Notes: a model not told the origin generated them from the letters alone. A stretch of DNA of 64,000 nucleotides from Magnolia sinica (GCF_029962835.1 NC_080588.1:49087001-49151000); one strand, 5' to 3'; shown: positions 1 through 13,264, counted from the stretch's first letter. A program made the numbers and translations.

Positions 1-232
1 TTCAGGTGGACCCCACCAAGTGTTTTTATATGTTCTAGGCATGTATTCACATGATTTTGGATGGTATGGCCCACCTGAGTTCCTTATATGGCTGATTTTT
101 GGGATATCCCATAATTTAAAGGGGACTCATCAAATGCACGGTGTTGATGTTCGACATACATCACGGTGGGACCCACACAGCTCGACCTCATGGGAAGTTC
201 CCATGAGCTCAACCACATAGAACATTTTCCCG
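1..232. mobile_element. Partial miniature inverted-repeat type element at the window edge
   Basis: The stretch carries the inner motif of the dispersed miniature elements in reverse form (acatacatcacggtgggacc near 154) next to gtgggaccc and ggaccccacc blocks. The left end lies outside the window, so family and boundaries cannot be settled. The short open frame over it is a by-product of the repeat. Confidence 0.35.
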
Positions 233-284
233 TATGTATGTATGTATGTGTGTGTGTGTGTGTTGTGTGTGTGTGTGTGTGTGT
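232..284. repeat. TATG then TG microsatellite
   Basis: A short run of TATG units passes directly into an almost pure TG run, broken once by TT. Confidence 0.9.
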
Positions 285-1129
285 AATTTATTTATTATAA
301 AGGTTATATCTGACCATAATTCATGTTAGGATAAAAAGGAGTGCTTATAGGTTTAGTATTAGAATGTTAGTAACATTTTAAGTATATTCCCAATGTGATG
401 AGATTGAGATTAAAAAAGAAAATTAAAAAACAAAAAAATTAAAAAATCCTATGATTACTCTTTTTTACTTTTTTTTTTCTAGAATTAATTATTCCTTGCC
501 CAAATCTTTCATCTACATATAAGCTTTTCATATTCATGACGTACTCAAGATCATTAATTATCTACATATAAGCATCTTATCATCAATTGATTGCCAGATA
601 TCATTGGAGTTTATACACTTTATCTTCTTCATTAATTTTAAATCCATTAGATAAAATAGATTAAGAGAGTTATTTATGCCACTGTCTTGGTGTCTATTTT
701 AATTAATATGAAGAATGTATAGAAATCAGCATTGATTGACTTTATGATATTGTTGTTTTCAAACTCTAAAAATCTATAGATGTGTTATTTGAAGAACATC
801 CTGCAAATACACACTTCCCAGTTTTATATCATTGTTTTAGTTCTTTAAGGCTTAGTCATCTTAAGATATGCAGGATAACTCAACACTCTAAAATGTCAAA
901 GACTTATCCTTTCCATGGATGAGTCTATCCGTGGACGACACAATGACTGGATGATCAGTCTAACCATGGATGACTCATGCACAAAAAATCCCCATGACTG
1001 GAAGATCTTGTTTATGATTTTTGCAGGGTATACCATCAATGTGCTAAGGGCTAATAGCTGGATGGACTCATTTGTCATATATTCAAATTAGAAACCTATA
1101 GCATGGAACTTGGAAGCCTATTAGTCTCA
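285..1129. other. AT-rich stretch without a recognised gene
   Basis: AT-rich DNA with homopolymer runs near 410-480. I see no coding pattern, RNA gene or clear repeat boundary. Confidence 0.5.
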
Positions 1130-1470
1130 AGCCATGAATGGGAAGATCTATGTGGGGGCCACCGTGATGTATATGTTTATCCACATTGCCCATTTCTTTT
1201 CTCATATCATTTTGATCATATGAGCCCAAAAATGAGGTAGATCCAACGTTTAAGTTGGCCACACCAATCAATAAGTTTGGGTTACATTAAATGCAAGTCA
1301 TATTGTATTGCATTAAATGCAAGAGTTATTGTGATGTGGCTCACTTGAGCATTAGATTTGCCATATTTTTTGGACTCATACCTTAAAATGATCTAAGAAA
1401 AGGGATGAACGACATGGATAAACAAATATATCATGGTGTGCCTCACACAGATCTACCCATTCCTGACTAG
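1130..1470. mobile_element. Miniature inverted-repeat element of the GATGTATGT type
   Basis: The left end has gaatgggaagatctatgtgg leading into ccaccgtgatgtatatg. The right end has the mirror arrangement, atatatcatggtgtgcc then cagatctacccattcctgac. The body keeps the family order: a 'gagcccaaaaatgaggtagatcc' type segment early and its mirror near 1345-1400. At about 340 bp it is shorter than the 470-540-bp copies elsewhere, so the centre is probably deleted. No site duplication was resolved. Confidence 0.55.
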
Positions 1471-2366
1471 AGACATGCAAGGGTAGGAAACAATCTACTT
1501 CCATGGAACTCATGAAAACCTATTTAAATCTTTAAATCTTCAAATTGCATGCATATGATTTTCAATACATTATAATCATTTTAACTTCATAATGTTCCAC
1601 ATGGCCAAGACCATTAATATATTATTCAATATTTTTTACCTAATTCTTTATAACAATATACTATTTAAAATCAAATATTTTTTTCTAAAATTTAATTTAT
1701 AAAAATTCCATCTTTACACGTGCATTTACATGTCAATGTGTTCAGTTGACTAAGTATAAATAATATTTCAGACCCAAATAGTTGAGCTGATTACAACCAG
1801 GATTTTATAACAGGTTGGAAAGTTGGACCCAAACTCATTTAAATAAGATTCGGCAAGTCCCGCTCTTACCATTTCTTTAACTGGAACATGTGATATTATA
1901 GAAAATTTCCATTTCAATAACAACACTCAAAATCCACCTGAATATGACTCGACGAATCGTTTGAAATTGGTATGTATCACCCATGAACAATGGCTGTATC
2001 GGCCCGTATAGGCGGTGACCGATACAGTAGAGCAAAAACGATTTGTAAACTTTGCATCTAAAGGCATAGAGAAATGAGTTGCAGCCTACAATATGTTGTG
2101 GATGATGAGTGCAAGTAAAGATATGAACCAAAGCAGGCACTACCTTAGATGGGCCTTAAGAGAGAAGTCAGACTAACCGTACAATCCTAACCATTCCATT
2201 AGAGTTTTGGGGAATGAAAGAAGCGGATGGTTTAAAAATGACCTCCAGTCTAATGGTTAGAATTGTTCAATCAAGTGCCCATTTTGAGATATGGCCCACC
2301 AAGGTAGCAATGAACATTGTAGGTTTTCTATGAGGATGTCATGCCATGCCAACACAATAGCAGCAC
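1471..2366. other. Unassigned AT-rich DNA left of the hAT element
   Basis: No gene-like frame, RNA gene or clear element boundary is visible. An open frame near 1877-2140 on the minus strand resembles nothing I recognise. Confidence 0.45.
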
Positions 2367-2385
2367 TAGGGCTGAAAGTTGGGTG

Positions 2386-2535
2386 GGTTCAACCCGACTG
2401 ACCTGTGATTGATCCGACATTGGGTTGGGCACGGGCATGATGCATCGGGTTCAGTCTCGGGGTTCAACCCGACTGACCTGTGATTGATCCGACATTGGGT
2501 TGGGCTCGGGCATGATGTATCAGGTTTAGTCTCGG
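2386..2535. repeat. Two-unit 75-bp direct repeat inside the hAT element
   Basis: Two nearly identical 75-bp units start at 2386 and 2461 (both begin GGTTCAACCCGACTGACC). Both have the 'acattgggttgggc' and 'gggcatgatg' blocks. The second unit differs by a few substitutions. Confidence 0.85.
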
Positions 2536-3073
2536 GCATGGGCTATAGAAACACCAACCCGATAAAACTTGAGTCGGGCTCAGGTTGAGGTCTTGGGTAG
2601 CCTATCATAACCCTGACCCGATTGATATATAAGCTACTTATAAATTATAATTAAGTGTGGATCATTTGTGTTAAAGGCACAGGAAATTCCAGTGTTGTTA
2701 AGTTTCATTAGTCTACATCATTTCTGATGACTTAAGCTAATAAGATACGCCGGATTTCTCTCTCCCAAATAAATTGCGTGTTACACAAGACTTTTAAAGT
2801 AGACATTGTCCTATATTTTAGCTCTTTTTTTTTAAAATGAAGTTCTTTATGATAAATAACTACATATATAATTAATAAAATTAGAAGTACAAAAAATAAT
2901 TGACGTATTGAAAATATAATAGAATAATATGATAACGAAAATATTATCATATATTCATCCGACCAACACGGCGGAGCCCGCTTGGGTTGGGCTTGGGTTG
3001 AAAATTCTCAATCCGAGGTTAGGTTGGGTTGTGTTAGGGTTGAGATATAGGATCATTGGGTTAGGCTAGGGTT

Positions 3074-3078
3074 GAGCA
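3074..3078. repeat. Left target site duplication GAGCA
   Basis: GAGCA immediately precedes the terminal TG of the left LTR. The identical GAGCA follows the terminal CA of the right LTR at 22162-22166. Five bases is the usual size for Ty3 elements. Confidence 0.9.
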
Positions 3079-3557
3079 TGTCACGCCCCAAACTTGAAAA
3101 TTGGGCTCACAAAATTCCCGATCGCCAAATCTGGCACCGACAGCCTCCGTAGAACCCCATTCTCGGCTCCCGACGCCCATTCACCAGGTTCCAATCCTGG
3201 GATGCTATAAGGAGGATTTTCAACATCAGTTTGATTCGTAATAAGCATAACCAAAGGTGTAACCCACAACAACAACCAAAAACTCCATCATTTCCACTAT
3301 AATCAAAAACTTTACAAGTACAATAAGCATAAAGGGAAATACAATGATAATGAACAAAAACTCCAAAATGATCTACTAAGCGGTCCTGCCTTAGTACTGC
3401 TGTGAGCCAACGTCACCTGCTTGCAATGGTTGTGCATAAGCTTATGGAAAGCTTAGAGGGTGGTATAAATGTGTGCGTAACGTAGTAATACAATTATGCA
3501 GTATCAGAGTAATGCGGAATATGCTGATGAATCCATGAATGCTATTAGCCGTATTAA

Positions 3558-3680
3558 GGCCATGCAGTGCAAGGCATGAATGATGTCGACCATACCAAGG
3601 CCATGCGGTGCAAGGCATGAATGATGTCGGCCATACCAAGGCCATGCGATGTGAGATGCAGATTCAATCATACGAATCCT
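3558..3680. repeat. 41-bp tandem repeat inside the LTR
   Basis: Units starting near 3558, 3599 and 3640 share ggccatgc(a/g)(g/a)tg, aggcatgaatgatgtcg and ccataccaa. The same array is in the partner LTR at about 18438-18545. Confidence 0.75.
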
Positions 3681-4559
3681 CATCTAAGTCCACATATCAA
3701 TACAACTCAACTCTGGAATATCACTAGGGTCTAGTACACTCCAAACCAAATTGCCACCCCATCGTGTGCAACAAGGTGAGTGGAAGACACCTCACTATCC
3801 GCCTGCCAATATCAGACTCGGCTCGTCGATAGCGAACTCATTCCTCGAGCTGGTCAAACTCAGCCTAGCTTTGTCCCCTCCTCTCGGGTTGGTAAGGCCG
3901 CACCCCCTTCCAACCGACCACAACACAGTGGAAAGCGCGACCGTCTGGTAATCGGCACTTGACGCTTATGCACCCACTCGGTCTAGACGTTGGAGCAACC
4001 TCCTGGTACCATAAGGGTTTAGGGACTTTCACCTAGGGATATCTATAGCACCCCATGTAGAACAAGATTTTCAGTCACCAATCCCGCCAACCATGATACG
4101 TCTGTGGAGGCTACGACCCTGATGTCGCTAGGGCATACAGTACCATATCACACAATGCGAATGCATAGATCACACTATCCAGTCATGCAGCAATCATGCG
4201 CGCATCGTGCGCTCATGTAGGGCAACACCGCCTATTCGGGAGCCCCTAAACAATCTGCCTGAAGGCATATGCTATGATCAGTCACTTCTCATATCAAGCA
4301 TACACATGATGCGTATGATCATGAATCATGGAACTATACTAAACATGTTATATGGTGATGGATGTTGTCCATAACGAAGATGGGCCTAAACGGCCTACAA
4401 GTATGGGCCTAATAATGAGCCCTAAGGAGAATTATAATGCGGACATTTAACCAACATTATTCTTACAATGTGGACGTCAAACCAACATTGCTCCAAAGGT
4501 ACGACCGTCATAAACATCATTACACAAACCATAGTAGAGTCATACATTGTAATGGACTT

Positions 4560-5110
4560 GTGTACATCCAATTGGGCCTCGACCCATGGGCCTTAGATAC
4601 AACAAATGGACCGCATTACATGGGCCTTATGTATATCAGGTGGGCCTCAATGGATGGGTCATAACTACATCAAGATGGGCCTAATCATATGGGCCTCATA
4701 TATATTAGGGTAGGCCTCAACAACGGACCCTGTATATCACATCGGCCTAACCAACAGGGCCCCAAGTACATCACATCGGGCCTAGTCAAATGGTCCGAAT
4801 CAATGGGCCGATTTAAATGGGCCGAGTCAAATGGGCCAAATGTATATCAAATCGGGCCCACCCTTATGTATTTGAGATCCGACCTATTCATAAGTTAACA
4901 TAGAGATAAAAGAAGTGGAAACAATATTGGGAACTATGGTGGCCCATAGAAGTTTTGAATGGTGAATGTCACGGTCCATTATTTTAATGGTGGGGTCCAC
5001 TTGAACGTTAGATCTAACTCATTCTTTTGCTCATGCTTTGAAAGTGATATCTCAATATGGTTGGACGGTTTGGATACAACGTATGCATCATGGTGGACCC
5101 CACCGTCGAA
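4560..5110. repeat. Type 2 array (GGGCC/GTATAT units) and miniature-element half body in the left LTR
   Basis: Units of roughly 30 bp built on 'atgggcc' and 'gtatatca' fill about 4560-4860. From about 4980 to 5100 the sequence follows the right half of the dispersed inverted-repeat elements: a 'ggggtccacttgaacgtt' block, 'ctcatgctttgaaagtga', then 'atgcatcatggtggacccc'. Both features recur in the partner LTR at 19440-19990. Confidence 0.65.
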
Positions 5111-5997
5111 ATAATGGATGGTGTAATTATGACACATACATCATGGTTGGGATCCACTATCCGTGGGCTGGACGGTCGATGCAGCGCCTCATCCAGGTGG
5201 TCCCACCATCAAGATGGATAGATGGTTAAATATAATACATACATGGTGGGACCCACACGTTGTAGACGCCAATTCGCAGCTGTGTGACTGCCGCACACGC
5301 AGCAGTAACTATGCTGCTTTAAAGGACAACAGAGGTAAGTCTCACGTAGGGCCCCCCTTATATATAAGATGTAAGATCCGTATCCTACCCCGTATTGTTC
5401 CGTAGGCTTCTGCGGTCATCCCGGTCGAATTCCTGCGACCTGCGATAAGTTGTCGGTGTTCGCCCGTGACCCTGAGACGTATCCCGTATATCTGAGTCGG
5501 CTTGACCCGAGACTTGTATTAGTGCGACCACGTCGTCACCGCGGTTCCGATGCCGCGTCTTGCATGTCGATGTGGTACCCTGGCCAGGAGATGTAGGCCT
5601 ACGTTCAGTTCGAGGAAAACGCCGCACGTTGCGAATCCCGAGAGAATCCATCACATCAATCACCTCACTTGTCAAAAGTACACCCATTATTCAACCCCTT
5701 ACTCTCCCCATTCCCAAGTACAAAAGCAACTCCCAAAAGTCAACTTTTCTATCACCTCACCCTCCCTCTCTCCCATCACTTCTTTTACATCACTCTCTCT
5801 CATCTTTTTCATTCTCCAAAAAAAATCCCAAGAGCTCCAACGTCCATGGCTTCCATGGAGAAGCTTGGTGTGGCCCACTCCCTACCATCCGATCCCATCC
5901 TCCAAAATTAATCTTGACCGTTAAAATCCACCCCTTGGAGCTCTAGATCGTGTTGGCGAAAGAAAGAAGGGAAGATCCAACTGTGGGTGCCTCTATT

Positions 5998-6028
5998 CTT
6001 CTCTCTCTTTCTCTCTCTCTCTCTCTTT
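5998..6028. repeat. CT microsatellite in the solo LTR
   Basis: An almost pure CT run in the LTR. Confidence 0.85.
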
Positions 6029-6779
6029 CACTTTTGTTGTGTGTGACGATATAGCGGTGTGGCCCACCTGGATGTACCCCACTTGATGAATGTCTTATCC
6101 AACCATCCAAACTATTTGGGCCCTACCTTAGGGAGATGGAAAAACATAAATATTAAGTTGGTCCAAATCAAGTGGGCCACAACCACTAGGACACACCAGC
6201 CATGGTCCCACATGTGGGACCACCTTATGCACGTGTTGAATGCAAACCATCCAGCGTCCAGGGACGCTGGACGTGGCTGAGACGTGAAAAGTGAATTGAC
6301 AGTGGGGTGTATTAAAAAAAAACAAAATGCATATATAATTATGTCTTTGGGGTGGGCTGCTCATGCAGGCCCCACCTTGATGTGTACATCTAATCCACGC
6401 TGTTCATTCCTTTCCTCGGACCATTTTAGGCGTTGAGCCAAAAAATGGGGCCAATCCGACTTTCGGGCTGGCCATAGCCTAGCAAACGGCGTGTCAAAAT
6501 ACCCCCCGTCGTTCCTATACACCAAAATATATCGAATATTGGGCTTGTTTGGCTTGTCCTGAGCTAGGGGAACCAGTGGTTGAGTTGGATTCTTCCAATG
6601 CGGGCCCCACACATAAAAACTACGAAAATACGCAATTTAAAAAAAAAATGTGCAACAGACACTGCTGCTGCCAGAGGCGCGCAGGCAGCGCCTGCCGCGG
6701 TTGACGGACAGACGGGCAGGGGGACACAGGTCCCAGCTGTGGGCCCCACCGTGATGCGTGTTAACATCTAAACCGTGAA

Positions 6780-7010
6780 TTTTTACCCCCCTTTAGAGAA
6801 GTGGGCCCCCTCCAAAAATCATCCCGATCTGGAACCCAGGTGGCCCACATCATAGGAAATAGTGGGATTGATCATCTGCCATTGAAACCCTATTTTGTTT
6901 CACAGAAGCTTTGGATCAACTTGAAATTTGTTTTTCCTCTGCATCCAGGTCCGTGTGACCTTATCAATGGATTGGATGGAGAGTAAACGTTATGGTGGGC
7001 CCCGCGTGGG
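6780..7010. repeat. Body of the miniature inverted-repeat element inside the solo LTR
   Basis: In order there are 'ggtggcccacatcatagga', 'gccattgaaaccc', 'agaagctttggatcaa', 'gaaatttgtttttcctctgc', 'tgtgaccttatcaatgg' and 'ttatggtgggcccc'. That is the order of the central body of the free-standing elements (compare 52150-52310 and 25990-26160). Confidence 0.6.
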
Positions 7011-7079
7011 ACCCACCTCTATAGAAGAGGGTTGGTTGGTGTACATCACACGCCATTTATATAGCTGCTGTATGAGACG

Positions 7080-8390
7080 TCAGCAGTTTCTGTGGGTGTG
7101 TGAAATCCACACTGTCTATCTGGACGGCGGGACCCACTGATGTGTGGATCTCGTCCATGCCATCAGTTCATCTGCGTGGGCCCCTCTATGATGTATGTGC
7201 TGAATATGCACACCGTCCATGTGGACAGTGCTGCGGGGACTGACCATGATGTATGTATTTTATGTTCACCCTGTTCATCTGGTGGGCCCATTTTGAGGTC
7301 CATATTTGGACGGTGGTAGGTGCAGCACACCGTGATGTATGTGTAATCCACTCCGTCCATCCAATAAGGGAACGTGGACCCCACCTTGATGCATGTACTT
7401 CATTCCATGTCGTCCATCTCAAGGGTCCACTGTGATGCATGTATTTCTCTAAGCCGTTCGTCTGTTCAGATTAATTGGACCCACCTCATTGTATCCATTT
7501 TATGTGTTGCCCATGTATGACACGTGCGGTCCACTATAGGGCCACCCTGCACGTGCTGAATGTGCAGGGCATGGGCCATCTTTAATGTATGTGACTTGCA
7601 TCCACGTAGTCCACGTGGCGCCACCTTGATATTGTGGTCCATCCACATTGTCCACTGCTGTGGTATCCACCATGATGTATGTTTGTATATGCACCGTCCA
7701 GTTGCTGGACGGTGCTGTGTAGGTCCCACCTTAGTATCCATGCCACTCACCTGGTAGGCCTCCACCATAATGTAAGTCTGTTATCACTACCGTCCATCTT
7801 AGCCGTTGACCATACCATGATACATGTGTTTTATCTCCCTGGACAGTGGGTTGTAAAATGACGTTTATGCTCATTCAGACCGTCTAGGTCGTGGGCCCCG
7901 CTTGATGTACACATCCACACCATCTAATGTGGTAGATTCAAATCTCCGGTGGGCCATGTGCGTGGACCCATCCATGATGCATATGTTGTATCCATACCGT
8001 CCATAGTCTGGGCGGTGGACACCCACCCACTGTGCACATTATCTAGATTAGTGGGACCCACATGATGTTTGTACATATCATCCATCCAATCGTGGGATAG
8101 TGGAACACCGTCGTGATGTACGTGTTTCTACCACACCATCCCGCGGTGCCGTGGACCCGCCGTGATGAATTTACTATATTTACACCCAGTAGATCTGGAC
8201 GATGGGCCACACCTTGACGTATTTATTGTATCCACATCGTCCATCCCTAGATGTGGGGCCCACCTTGGTGATGTATCCGTCACACAGACCAGCATAGGAC
8301 GGTGGGCCTGCCATGATGTACGTGTTTCACTCCATACTGTCCATCAGTTTAGTAGATGAGGCCCACCTTGACGTACTTGTGGCCCATCTG
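7080..8390. repeat. Type 1 array in the solo LTR (about 60-70-bp degenerate units)
   Basis: Around twenty diverged units carry a 'gggcccacc(t/a)tgatgtatgt' block then a 'tatccacaccgtccatc' block. Spacing is irregular and units are diverged, so the count is approximate. All open frames across this stretch are repeat artefacts. Confidence 0.8.
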
Positions 8391-9500
8391 TGAGGCCCAC
8401 CTTAATGTATTTGTGACCCATCCATGAGGCCCACTCGTTGTGTATTTGAAGCCCATGGTATTAGGCCCATTGATGCGGCCCATTGATGCAGCCCACCTGA
8501 TGTGTATAAGGCCCATTAGTATGGCCCATGTCATGCGGCCCACTGTGCTGTGTTCGTGACCTTTGGAGAGGCCCATGGTTGTGGCCCATTATGATATGTT
8601 GGAGGCCCATGGTTGTGGCCTATTATGATGTGTTTTTAGCTCATTTGGTAAGGCTCACTGAGATATATCTTCGGCACATGGGTCGAGGCCCATTGTGACG
8701 CATTTCCAGCCCGTATGTCGTGGCCCATTGTGATATGTCTCCAGCCCATTTATTGAGGCTCGACTTCATGTGTATAAGGCCCATTAGTGCGGCCCATTGA
8801 TGTGGCCCACTTGTTGTACATGAGGCCCATTGGTGCGACCCAACGATGCGACCCACCGTGATGTGTATATTAGGCTCAAATGGTGCAGCCCAATGTATCG
8901 ACCCATCGTGCTGTGTAAGGCCAACCTGTGATGACTATTTGAGGCCCACGTGTTGGATATTTGGACCCACCTTATGTTTGACTCTAGGTGGTCCACTGTT
9001 TAGGAGCAATGTGGGTTGAATGTCCACATTGATAGGTAATGATGGTTAAACGCCCACATCGTGACCTTCCCCTTGGCCTAGTTAGGCCAATCCTCAATTG
9101 ATACCGATTGTATAGACCGATTCCGACTGTCTAGGCCGCGTATCGAGACTGATTCCGATTTGTCGAGGCTAAGTATCGGGCCGATTCCGAGTGTCGATTA
9201 CAATTGTCGAGACCTATATGATGTATATGCGATCCGTAATTGAGGCCATTGTGATGTATTCATAGCCCATGGGCAAGGCCATTGTGATGTATTTGTGGCC
9301 TATGGGCAAGGCCCATTGTGATATGTATCAAGCCCATGATGTATGGCCCGTTTGATGTATTCAAGACCCATGTGTAGGGTCCACATGTCATGTATTTAAG
9401 GCCCATGAGTAGGGCCCACCTGTTGTGTATTTGTGGCCCTTGAGCAAGGCCCATTGTGTTGTATATTAGGCCTTTGCGTGAGGCTGTGGGCCCATTCCTT
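8390..9500. repeat. Type 2 array in the solo LTR (about 25-35-bp units)
   Basis: Dozens of short units alternate 'aggcccat(t)g' with 'gtgatgtgtat' or 'tgatgtattt'. The type 1 and type 2 arrays meet near 8390 at 'cttgacgtacttgtggccc'. The related LTR at 46800-47580 has the same organisation. Confidence 0.8.
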
Positions 9501-11518
9501 GGGGGCAATTTTGGTTAAATGTCCACATTGTCGACGTCAATTTCTGATGCCGGTTATTGATACCGATTATGAGCATGTGACAACATAGCATCATGATACA
9601 TGTCCATACGCATCATCTACATGCTTGTTATGAGATGTGGTTGACCATTGCATATGACATTAGGCAGGTTATGAGGCTCCCTAATAGGCGGAGGTTATCT
9701 CATATGAGCACACAGTATGCGCAGGATTGATGCATGACTGGATTGTATGACTCATGTATCCTACATTATGTGTTATGATTACTGTACGCCCTAGCGACAT
9801 CAGGGCCATAACCTCCACAGGCATATCATGGATGCCCAGATGGGACACCAAAAATGTTTGGTTCTAGCATACGGGCGTCATAGATGTCCCTATGTGAAAA
9901 TCCCTAAACCTCCGCGGCCAAGAGACGCCCCAACGTCGAGACCGAGTGGATACATGAGCGCCCAAGTACCGAATACCAGGAAGCCACATCTCCCACTGTG
10001 TTGTGGTCGGTTGGGAGGAGGTGTGGCCTTACTCGCCCGAGAGTAGGGGGCATTACTAGGTTGAGTTTGACCAGCTCGTGAATGGATCCGCTATTGTCGT
10101 GCCAGATAGGTATTGCCAGACTATTGGCTAAGTGGATAGTGAGGTTTCTTACACTCACTTGGACTGTACTACTAGGAGAGAGACAGTGCCATTTGGAGTA
10201 TACTAAACTCCGATGATGATCCCAGAGATGAACCATACTGATATGTGGACTTATTGAGTAGGAGTTGCATACTCATTCATTCATTCATTCACTATTCACT
10301 CGGGCTGGTGGTGTGCAACTATTCATTATGTGTACCTTCGCAATGGCCAGGATTTCGGTTAGGGCGCGCGACTAACCTGAGATCAGGAGTTTACCACATT
10401 GAGTCTGACTATCCAAATTTAGGTATGAGACTGGTTTGGATAAAAGTCCCTTGTGATGGACCCCATAGCCTGCGATACTACGTACTATCATCCCGACTTC
10501 ACATCCAACATGGTCATTCCATTCACACCGCATATTGCATTACATCCGCGACATATGGCATTTTGGGTTACTGTATTTTTTTACATTTTCTAGATACGGC
10601 TAATGTATTTGTGAACACATAAGGAATTGTACATTGCATTGCATTCTCGCCATTGATATTTGGCTCTTTATGACTTCTCATTTGCATAGTTGATCTGTAT
10701 TGCGTACTTTGATATTGTATGACTCATGGACCTGCCAGCAATTTCGATTAATCTGTTATCGTATGATTTATGATCTTGTCAGTATTGCTGCTTACTCTGA
10801 TAATTTATGATCTTGTCAGTATTTCTGCTTATTCCGATATTGTACAATTTATGGATTACTAGTATTTCTGGTATTTTAGGCTTATGGCATTGTATTGAAT
10901 ACTTGGCTCTTACCTCGTGCACACACTTACACCACCGTCTAAGCTTTCTATAAGCTTATGCACGATAGATGCGTGCAGATGATGTTAGGTTGCAGCAGTG
11001 TAGAGCTTGGAGCATGCAGTGGTCTTATGGAGCTTAAATTTTATTTTGACATATGTATTCTTCCCTTTCAGTATTGTATTCAAAGTTTCTATTAGTGGAT
11101 ATATGATGTTGATGTTGCCTTTGTGATCTGGGTATACTTGTAGTTATGCTAATTATGAATCAAATCATATTTGAAATCCTCCTTGTAGGATCCCAGGATC
11201 GGAACCTGGCATATGGGTGCTGGGAGCCGAGAATGGGGTACTATGGAGGCTGTTAGCGCCAGATTCGGCGATCGAAAATTTTGTGAGCCCGGTTTCCGAG
11301 TTCGGGGGGTGACATAAGATATATAATATATTTTACACATATGCAGCTACTGCCAGTGCAGCTTCTAACATTAAAGGATCAGAGGTAGGTCCAACGCAGG
11401 GCCCACCACAACATGTAATACATAAAAATATATATTTAATATATAAAATCAACTGCTGCACATGCAGCTTTTCTGCATTTAAAAGAGAGGTGGGTCCCAC
11501 GTAGGGCCCACCACAACA

Positions 11519-11605
11519 AGTATATAAAATATATATAATATATATATTATATAATATAATATATAATATATATAATATAATATACTATATATATAACATA
11601 TCTAA
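11519..11605. repeat. AT/TA-rich tract in the left LTR
   Basis: A TATA-repeat tract of about 85 bases. The partner LTR has a more homogeneous TA run at 20454-20532. The nested solo LTR entered about 200 bp outside this tract. Confidence 0.85.
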
Positions 11606-12510
11606 CGTCCAGGCCATGGCCTGGACGGTCATATACATCAAGGATGGGCCCCACACATGGGGTGTGCCCCACCGTCAGATGGACGGTGGACACAATACAT
11701 GCATCACGGTGGGGCCATTTTAAATGGAAGGACGGCATGGATGGGTCCACGGATCCAACCGTCAGTCCACACTTCCCTGTTAGCCACCGCACTAGGGATA
11801 GATGCCAAGACCTCAGCGTGAAACGAGGTATCTTTCACTCGGTCTGCCAGTGAGCTATGGATGTGGGTGTGTCCCACCGTTGAAACGATGCATCCCCACT
11901 CAGTCTGCCAGTGAACTATGGATTTGGGCGTGGAAGTGGGCCCCACACGGACATGGTCCACCGTCCAGAACGGTGGATGGTTTGGATAAAGCACATACAT
12001 CATGGTGTGGCCCATTTGGAGGGGTGGAGGACGGGGGTGGTTCCCATGGACCCCACCATTAGCTGACACTCGGTCAGTACACCCACTGCAGTTCACACTT
12101 CACTGTCACACATGTCCAGCGTCCCTGGACGCTGGACAGTGTGGATATAACATAAGTCTCATGGTGGGTCCCACATGGACGTGGCCCACCTGATTTTGGA
12201 TCAAGCTGTTTTGTGTTTCTCATCATCCAGGCCCACTGGATGGCCTGGATAAAATAGATGGACGACGCCGATTAAAAGGGGCATGATCAAGGTGGGTCAC
12301 ACCGTTTTGGATGGGTGGATGGGGTGGATGACATCATGCATTAAGGTGGGCCACAAGCCATCATACACAAGAGAGAGAGAGAGAGAGAAAAAGAAAGAAG
12401 CATCGGCGATGTCGGAGCTGACGGAGGGGCCCCGCTACTATGGGCCCCTCTTTGATACAAAACATACATCAAGGTGGGTCTTAATAGATATGGACCCTTA
12501 AATCAAACAA
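11600..12510. repeat. Type 1 units in the left LTR
   Basis: Reverse-orientation units of the type 1 array (for example acatacatcaaggtgggtc near 12462 and catcacggtggggcc near 11703) are spread through unique LTR sequence. There are far fewer than in the solo LTR at 5370-11314. A GA run lies at 12370-12388. Confidence 0.6.
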
Positions 12511-13251
12511 ATGAATGAAATACAAAATCCAAAATAACCCACCGCCTTCTTCTTGCTCCCTTGGCTTCCTTTGCTCCTTAGCTTCGATCCAAACGGAGGA
12601 TGATGGAGTTTTGATAGTTGAGATGGGAGATGATAGGGTAACAAGTGGGCCACACACAAAGCTCTCTCATGGAGGTTTGGGAGAGCTTGAACGTGTGATG
12701 CTTCTCTTGCTTGGAAAGTGATTTAGGAAATGAAAGAAAGAGAGTTGTAAAGAGAGATGGTTGATGGAGTGATGGAGTGATGGATGGGAGAGAGAGGGAT
12801 GGGTGTGTAAGAGCCTTTTTAACTTCTATGGTTTTGGTGTAAGAAAGGTATGGGTAGTGTAAGAAACTTTTGACTTTGGGGTTATTTGGGGATGGGTGTG
12901 AGGTGATGTGTACTTGACATGTACTTGACATGATGGGATTGATTGATTGATTGATTGATGTGACAAGTCGTAGAGATTCTCTCGGAATTCACACGCATGG
13001 CGTTTTCCTCGCAACGAATGCTGGCCCACATCTCTTGGCCAGAGTATCGGATCGGGGCGCGAGACGCTGCATCGGAACCGCGGCTACGGCGCGGCGCAAG
13101 GGTACAAGTCTCGGGTTGAGTTATTTCAGGTTGACGACGTGTGACTCAGGGTCGCGCGTAAATACCGGTTAAGGGTCGAAGATTGCCGGAATTCGACTGG
13201 GAAGACCGGGGAAGCCTACAGAATAGTATAGTCTAGGATGCGGGTCTTACA

Positions 13252-13264
13252 GCTCTCCCCTCCT
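13252..13264 (-). promoter_or_regulatory. Polypurine tract
   Basis: Read on the minus strand, AGGAGGGGAGAGC directly abuts the LTR start TGTAAGACCC. This is where plus-strand DNA synthesis would be primed in an active Ty3 element, and it fixes the element's orientation. Confidence 0.85.

Larger units (their letters stand above)
5370..11314 (+). mobile_element. Solo LTR of the same chromovirus family, opposite orientation
   Basis: It begins TGTAAGATCC and ends GGGGGGTGACA, the reverse arrangement of the LTR it interrupts. It is flanked by the perfect 5-bp duplication TAAGA (5365-5369 and 11315-11319). Its last 100 bases are the reverse complement of the host LTR's first 100, so it is a family member. 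No internal region or second LTR exists, which fits LTR-LTR recombination. At 5945 bp it is longer than the 4.2-4.4-kb relatives because its internal arrays are expanded. Confidence 0.92.
3079..13251 (-). repeat. 3' LTR of the chromovirus (left copy, interrupted)
   Basis: It matches 17960-22161 along its length except for the insertion at 5370-11314 and small indels. The first 150 bp (near 3079-3230) differ more from the partner copy than later segments such as 4437-4860. Without the insert and one duplication it is about 4.2 kb. Confidence 0.9.

Noticed and set aside
7080-9500. Many overlapping open frames of 60-100 codons on both strands
   Set aside because: They are translations of the LTR arrays. 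Peptides repeat with the DNA unit and have no domain.
8390-9500. Regularly spaced short repeats that could suggest a CRISPR-like array
   Set aside because: Units are diverged, directly adjacent without unique spacers, and lie in a plant LTR.
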